From Ailurus styani (lineage: Eukaryota > Chordata > Mammalia > Carnivora > Ailuridae): DNA of 64,000 bases. The translations under genes were made by a program, and so were the position numbers. Of the stretch, positions 57,888 to 64,000 are shown one piece after another; within the stretch, counting starts at the first letter, position 1, and each line of letters opens with the position of its first letter. Location of the stretch: the NCBI GenBank assembly GCA_002007465.1, contig LNAC01000001.1, positions 7,224,362 through 7,288,361 on the forward strand, read 5' to 3'. Under the pieces are notes generated by a model. It ran no database searches, was not told where the DNA came from, and worked only from the letters and a program-made list of their open reading frames with translations.

Positions 57888-58734
57888 GGGCGGGCGGAGG
57901 GCGGTGTCTGGCCCTCCCTGGGCTTCATAGGAGGAGCTCCTGGTTCTCCCAGGTGACCCCCTGGGAGGCAGAGCAGTCTCCTGCTGACATCAGCTGCTCC
58001 TCGTGGCAGCGCCTGGGGTGTTGTGCTCACTGATGTCCCAGAGACCCCGTCCCTTTGGGGTGATTGGGCCTGGGTGGGGGTGTGCGGTGGAAGAAGGAGG
58101 GTGCAGAGTGGGAGGGGGATTCCGTGGAGCCCCTTGGCGCTGACTCCAGTGCCCGGGGTGAGGGGTCTCCTGCGCTCCTGCGCTCCTGCGGGTGGGGTCC
58201 CTGCTCTGGGTTCCTGACTTTTTAGTCCAGGCTTTGCAGCTGGAGAGCGTTTTGGCTGCTTCATCGTCTCTGGTCCAGGGTGAGTTGCCCACCTTCCTTG
58301 GGCCACACCCTGGGCCGTTGATTACCCCGAGGGATGCCAAAGAGGCTGCCTCAGTTTCCCCCTCCACCTCCTGGGCTTTAGAGGTGAAATGAGACAGAGC
58401 TTAGTGTGGCGAAGGGCACTTGCCCTGGCCCCCAAGTTTATGCCAATGCACTCAATCACGTGCCGTCTTCTGAGGTCAGCTCGAAGCTTCAGAGACCCTG
58501 GTCAGGAGAGCTGTGGGTGTCCCTGTGGCTACTGAGTGTGGCCTCTGGGGACATCTGCCACACACAGCTTGGGGTACTCTTACTTGATCCCAGCTCCACG
58601 CACACACGGAATGACGAGCAAGTGATATCGAGCTACTTTAATTCCAGTGTTTGGAGAAGGAGGCAGGCGAGCTCTCCTGGGTCGTCACATTTCTGATCTG
58701 TGTTTAAGGGGCGCTGGCCACTCATCATGCACTG

Positions 58735-58860
58735 TGCAGAGGGGGTTACTCCCGCTGTCCTGGGTCCTCACGGCCCCTCTGCCAGGGGCTTTGTTATCAT
58801 TGTCCTGACTTCACAGATGAGATGACCTGGGGGGTCAGAGAGCATGCGACGTGCTGAGGT
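58735..58860 (-). repeat. MIR-like relic, antisense
   Basis: GGGCTTTGTTATCATTGTCC, GACTTCACAGATGAGATGAC. Confidence 0.55.
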
Positions 58861-59674
58861 GTCCCGGCACTGCTCCCTGCCACCTTTCCGGGCTGCCCCC
58901 TTGGGAGAGGTTGTCACTCGGGGGAGGTGGTTGGAGATGGGGACAGCCCCTCCCCTGCACTTGGCTGTGCCCAGAGCCTCCCTGAGCCTCGGAGCCCACA
59001 GGGGCTACAGTGGGGGGCTCTCCTTCTTCCTGCTCTGGACCCACCGAGGTCCGGGCACCACTGTGCCCTCAGCAGGGGGCCGGACCATCTTCACGGGGGA
59101 CGGAGGCAGGGGTCATTCTGGGGTGGCCTCAGACCACACCCAGCACGGTCACTGCGGGACTTGCCCAGACCCCTTCCGGAGGGTTTTTAGTACCTGGTGG
59201 CCGTGCCAGCCACTGGGCAGCACCAGTGTGTCACTGCCCTGGGCTGGCTGCTGTGGCCTGAGCAGTGGGAGGCTCAGGAGAGCAGCGGGCTTCTCTCTAG
59301 AAGCCTATCAGCCTCTCGGAGGTGTTTGCATGAGCGTGCCTGGAGAAACACGCATGTTTGGAGAATAAACGATTTGACCTGGAAAGGATACTTGGCCGAG
59401 TCATGGGAGAACGGCAGGTCATGGCACAAAAACGTCTGTCTGGAGGCTCGGCAAGGACGGGCCGGCTGTAAACACGGCTCCGCAGACCCGGCTTCAGCCC
59501 TGAGCTTCACAAAAGTCACCTGGCCTGTGGTCATGGAGGAAGCGAGATTCATGATGGCAGATGGGACGCGACATTTGTAGACTCCGTGTTTCGTGTGGTC
59601 CCTGTGACCCGAGACTGGGACATCTTCAGAGGCCGCGGGTGAAGCTCCCGAGGGTCTAGACTCAGACCTGGGGT

Positions 59675-59775
59675 CCGATCTCAGTCTGGCTACTGGAAAA
59701 GTTCCCTCCTTTTCCCTCCTGTCTTGGAGCCTCAGTTTCCTGATCTGAAGAATGGGGCGAAAATCGTGCTGGGTA
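59675..59775 (+). repeat. MIR relic
   Basis: GAGCCTCAGTTTCCTGATCT followed by GAAGAATGGGGCGA, the sense MIR core. Confidence 0.65.
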
Positions 59776-62314
59776 GGTTGGCCCAAGGCTAAAAGCAAGG
59801 TTGCACACGAAGTGTGGGCACAGTGTCAGCCCCGAGCGCCCCCAAATGGTGTGGTCACTGTCATCATTTACACCGGTCAGGAGATCGCTGCCACCTGGCA
59901 GTCAGAGGTGACGAGTGTGGTGAGGGGACCCCGGGCCCATCCTCCCACTGGGAGGTCGTCCCCCACCCTGTGCACTACGGTGCCTACGATGCACACAGCA
60001 CCCGATGCAGGGCTAGAGGCTCCCGGAGGCGGGAAGGGGCCTGTGGCACTCTCCTCTCGTGGCCTGCAGCAGCCCGCCCGGGGCCCAGAGGAAGCGCTCG
60101 AGAGCTGTTTGCGGGAGAAAAGAACCCACAAAGTGAAAAATATCCCGCACACCTGCGCCACTGCCAGGCCTGCGAAGCACTAGCTCTTTGCAGGTGAGGC
60201 TAAGAAGAGGGCAGAGCCGAGAGGCAAGGTTCACGGCACCTTTGCAGAGGTAAGGCAGGCAGAGTGAACGGGACGAGGTAGGTGTGCCAGGCGGAGACTT
60301 CTTCCTGACTGGAGCTGGATGGATCCCCTCTCCCCCATCTGTCAGGGCCCCAACTTTCTCCCTGCTCTTCCACTCGCGGGGGGCGGCGAGCCCCGTGGGA
60401 CGGAGAGATTGGCGTGAGGACCAAGTGGGATGCTCAGGGGTGGTGGAGGAGTCAGGAGAAGGACGGGGCCATGGTGGGGAGCAGGAAGAGAGGGAAGCCC
60501 CTTCGGCTCATTCAAGGCGGGCTCACTTGGTCTGATGGGATATTTGGGGGGAAAAGGAAAGGATCATTTGGCCTCAAGCTGTGCATCGCTGTGTGCGTCG
60601 GATAGTCTGAGAGGAAGCCTCCTGCGGGTGTGGCCCTCCCGTCCGCACGTGCAAGGGAATGGCGGAGGCAGGCAGCTCTCCCTCCCCAAAGCGAGCTGGG
60701 GGGGTTCTTGGTGTCCGGCCGCGAGCCTGCCTGAGGAAGGCCTGCGAAACTGGAGGTGAGTGGGGCCTGGTCCGTGTCCCCAAGGAGCTTGAATACCCGG
60801 CACTGTGTCGGAGCCTCATGTGATGAGTCTTCAGGGTGATTAGTTTTATGGAGCGGAGCTGGGGGCTGGCAGAGCTCCCTTCCCTCAGCTCCCGGGAAAT
60901 ACCTCAACCATGGCAGGAAGCTGGCACCCCTTCCAGCACGTCTTATTAATATGTTTAATTAACCCAAGGCAACATTTGCCAACACTGGTCACACCCTGAT
61001 AGCACGAAGTGAAGCGTGCTAGCAAATTCTCAGCCCGTGAGACGCTCCCAACGTGCTGTGGGTTCCCCGAACGGGTAGAGTCCACGTCCTTGGGTTTTCC
61101 AACTGGTGAGGCGCACCTGCCCACCCTTCCCCTTCCTCACAGACTCACTGATCTGCGGAGAAAATGGCACCTAACCTCCCCCCTGCATCTTCAGAGGTCT
61201 CACCGTGACCTTCTCAGATGGGTTTGTACATGTCTGCTCTAACCTTCCATGCCTGCAGGCAAGACCTGGAGACCAGGCCAGTGCGGACCTGCTTGAGCGT
61301 TTCCAGCCTAAATCCTGGGCAGGCGCAGTCCTGCCTTCCTGAGCCCGAGGCATCACTGTGAATGAGGGACAAGTTCCTCCTTGGCAAGGCTCTGCCTGTG
61401 TTTCTCCTGGCCGCACAGCCTGGCTGCGTGTATCGGGACAGAGGAAAAGAGTGCCCAAGGCAACCCCTGAATGTTGGCGACTGTTCCACCTCAAATCGGA
61501 CTATTTTCAATAGTCCTCTAGCAGACTGGATTTTGTAGTTTTGGAATCTATGAATTCCATCCGAGCAGAGTTCCAGAGCCCCCCAAGGGCCACGCGGCTC
61601 TACAGAGACGGCCTCGTGGGCAGGCCCGGGCCACTGGCTTTGGGCCTGGAGAGTGCGGGCAAGTGATGGGCCGGGTCCATGAGCAGGAGTGAGCCCGCAT
61701 GGAAGAAGGGAGGTAGGTGGCGGAAGGGTGTGTGACGTGGAGGGGAACAGGCTCGCGAGGTCAGTCCAGCTGTGGGTGCCGAGAAGGGTGGCACTGACCT
61801 GACTGCCCACCGCCCCCCTCCAGCACAGTGGCGCTGTGGTCGCCCCCACGTCATTGGAGCCTTGGCTGCCAGCAGAGATTGGGTGCCAGCCGTGGGTTCT
61901 GTTTGGCATTCAAACCAATACGAGAATGCGTCCAGACCTGGGAATCAGCACCAAGAGTGAGGCTGACAGTTAAGAATTTTCATTGCAAGTACCAAAAACC
62001 TCAGCTCAAACTGGTTTAAATAAAATGAACGAGCACAGAAGAAATAATGAGGAAGGCATGCAGTGACTTACATAACTGAATGTCCACGGACTGGTTGATC
62101 CGCCATCATCAGGACGCGATTTTTCTCTCGCACCATTTCTTCCCCACACTCTCCCTTGAGAAATAAGGTGGCCACAGCAGTGTGTACCCTCCCAGGTTCA
62201 AGTACAGCAGATGGGAGAGAAGGGCTCTGCGTGGCAGCTCCTCGAACAACTGAACACAGAGGGTGAAGACCCACCTTTCCGCAGCTAGGTGTAATCTAAG
62301 AGAACTGGGAGCAC

Positions 62315-62465
62315 GCGTCCACACAAAGACTTGCCCCAGATGTTCATAGCAGCATTAGTCCCAATAAGCTGAACGTAGAAACAACCCCAGCACTCCTCAG
62401 TTGATGATGGATAAATACGAAGTGGTCTCTTCATACAATGGAATATTATCTGGCAACAAAGAGGA
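62315..62465 (+). repeat. Ancient LINE-1 3' fragment
   Basis: ATGTTCATAGCAGCATTAGT, GTTGATGATGGATAAATACG and ATACAATGGAATATTATCTG follow the sense L1 ORF2 end. It stops abruptly near 62465. Confidence 0.75.
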
Positions 62466-63172
62466 GCACAATATCTTTATCCATAGGGATCCAATGGTAA
62501 GGGTGGGAGAGAAGAAGGAATTGTGAGCAAAGAACATTTTCTAGGAAACAATGGGCATCTGTCCCATCTGGAAGGCTCACGCTTCCCCTGATGGGCAGAT
62601 ATCTAGGGCCCTGGACAGGACAGGAAGTCTGAAGGCAAACAGTATGCTGGGAGTGGAATCTGTAGAGGATAGAATGGGGATGTGGTAAGAGACAGAATCC
62701 AGGGGCCAAACCAAAACCCAAAAAGAAGATGGCAGCCCAGTGGGCTGTTCCTGATCCCTTGAGCAGAGTAGAGGAAAACCTGGTACCAAGAGTAGGAAAT
62801 GAACCAGGGACACCAGGCCTGGGCAGAAAGATCCAGGTCAGTGGGCAGATTAGCTGAGAGAAGCCCCAAGTCATGTGATCCTGCTGGCTAGGTGAGGGTA
62901 AGGGGAGCTGATAGAGAAGAGGGGTCTCCCTGGAAGATTTTGCCTCATTCCATAAGAAGCAAGGAATAGAGTTGATACCCCTGTGGCAAGTGCTTGGATG
63001 AGTAAATGGAGTCCAGACCAAGGAGAAGCTCATTCTGATAAGAGTGATCAGGAATGATTCAATGAGGGAGAAGTTTGGAGAACGTTCTTGAAGGATCTGT
63101 AGACATTTGACAGTCAAAGAGGTGGTAAAAGGCTTTGAATGAGGTGGTGTTGAGAGTGCACTCTGAAGGGGA
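62466..63172. other. Unassigned sequence with a 223-codon open frame on the minus strand
   Basis: The frame 62446-63117 (minus) starts inside the L1 side and stays open through non-GC-rich sequence. The product has no domain I recognise, and no splice or promoter context was found. It may be a decayed repeat of a family I do not know. Confidence 0.35.
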
Positions 63173-63323
63173 GAGTGTGGAATTCTTCACACCAATTGGG
63201 GGAGAGCATGGAATTCTTCAGACCAGTTGGGGTGAGTGTTGGTTCTTCACATCAGATGGGGAGAAGCATGGAAGTCTTCATACTAGATGGGCTGAACGTG
63301 GAAGTCTTTATACCCAAAGGGGA
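63173..63323. repeat. 30-bp minisatellite, five diverged units
   Basis: Units start at 63173, 63204, 63234, 63264 and 63294 on the pattern GAGcaTGGAAtTCTTCAyAC followed by CAGaTGGGG. The period is 30-31 bp. Confidence 0.9.
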
Positions 63324-64000
63324 CAGATGGGAAGGGAAAACTGAGAAGAGAGAGTGTAGTGAGAAGCACAGTGCCCTGAGGATGGGACCTTGGAGCACCA
63401 ACGTCTGAGAAATGGGGCCTAGGTTTGAGTGAGCTGATTCTTGGAGTCCAGGCTGGAGGGGCAGGCCTGAGGACCAGCTAGTGGATGGGGCACGAGACCC
63501 CAGAGTCTATCAGCATTCACTGTATTGTTGGAGCCAGGGTCCTCGGATGGGGCCTGTGGACCCTCTTGGAGGGACGGGAACACAGTGTTGGGAAGGCAGC
63601 TGTGGCCAGCTCAGAGAGTGTGGAAGGTGGTTCAGCCGGCCCCTCCACCGTGGGGAGCAGCAGGACAGGCACACCGTCAACTCCTGTGGTGGGAGGGCCT
63701 GGCCCCAGCAAGGGCCAGCCATGGGTAGGGCCAGCCAGTTGTGGAAGGCTTGAGTTCCATGGGCTGAGGGCTGTTGGGTACTGGCCCACAGATCTGGAAG
63801 CTCAGGAGTGAGGCTGACATGGTACCTACCCCACAGCGAGGGTACCTAGGGAGGGAGAGAAGCTTGTCCATGCCACATGGGTTGCCCACGTCTGGTTTGG
63901 GTCAGCAAAGGTCCTTGGGAGGAACCCGCAAGTCCAACATTCATTCATTCATTCAATTCTTTTTGTCTTTTCATTCAGGCAGCAGATGTTCATGGAGATG
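63324..64000. other. Intergenic, no gene seen
   Basis: Unique sequence ending in a CATTCATTCATTCATTCA tract at about 63938-63955 that resembles the antisense tail of an L2 or MIR element continuing beyond the window. Confidence 0.5.

Larger units (their letters stand above)
56205..62290. other. GC-rich, SINE-free intergenic block
   Basis: No CAN SINE and no recognisable gene. MIR pieces lie at 58735-58860 and 59675-59775. Long open frames (for example the minus strand 61214-61909, 231 codons) have no domain I recognise. 61980-62095 resembles an unnamed dispersed mammalian repeat (CTCAAACTGGTTTAAATAAA). Confidence 0.5.

Noticed and set aside
57704..58306. 200-codon minus-strand open frame
   Set aside because: It runs through the 12-N gap, so its continuity is not established, and the product has no motif.
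61214..61909. 231-codon minus-strand open frame
   Set aside because: No recognisable domain, composition follows local GC, and there is no sign of promoter or poly-A; treated as chance.
16110..64000. Search for CHST15 or another neighbouring gene
   Set aside because: No coding exon was recognised. In human the CHST15 5' end is, as I recall, over 200 kb from OAT, so its absence here is expected.

Overview
This is a mammalian nuclear genomic window, almost certainly from a carnivore. It holds about 45 tRNA-Lys-derived CAN SINEs (SINEC). Their head box reads GGCGCCTGGGTGGCTCAG and their tail reads (AATAAAT)n-AATCTT. The youngest copies carry a TTAAAGCCTCTGCC head and a CTGCCTGCCTCTCTGCCTAC box, which I associate with Mustelidae and related arctoids; that refinement is recalled, not tested. 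No prokaryotic features are present.

Positions 1 to about 16110 carry the one recognisable gene, OAT (mitochondrial ornithine aminotransferase), on the plus strand. The window opens inside its first intron, so the promoter and first non-coding exon lie upstream. All nine coding exons are present (3001-3199, 6985-7209, 7310-7405, 9357-9484, 10513-10635, 11240-11368, 12144-12257, 13587-13731, 15067-15227). Each is bounded by AG/GT, the phases agree, and together they encode exactly 439 residues with all known PLP and substrate residues. An AG/GT-bounded segment at 1656-1742 could be an alternative 5' untranslated exon. The 3' UTR runs to an ATTAAA signal at 16083.

Positions 16.1-64 kb look intergenic. 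From recalled human synteny this is the large interval between OAT and CHST15. I found no second protein-coding gene. The interval holds: antisense SINE clusters (16.4-17.1, 34.7-36.5 and 48.6-51.7 kb); MaLR (MLT1-type) LTRs near 18.6, 36.8, 38.8 and 44.6 kb; an ancient antisense L1 at 44.9-47.6 kb; a young 5'-truncated L1 with target-site duplications and a nested SINE at 33.4-34.4 kb; a solo gammaretrovirus-like LTR at 47.7-48.2 kb; several MIR and MER5 relics; and an orphan CpG island at about 21.8-22.65 kb that is interrupted by an assembly gap.

The assembly has gaps at 21942-22177, 45100-45332 and 57876-57887, and single Ns at 26946, 28261 and 42313. The single Ns at 26946 and 28261 are each flanked by near-identical direct copies, which look like unmerged contig ends and not biology. 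I see no previously undescribed system. The points most worth a second look are the orphan CpG island, a 56-bp internal SINE segment at 52376 with neither head nor tail, the two N-flanked duplications, and a 30-bp minisatellite at 63.2 kb.
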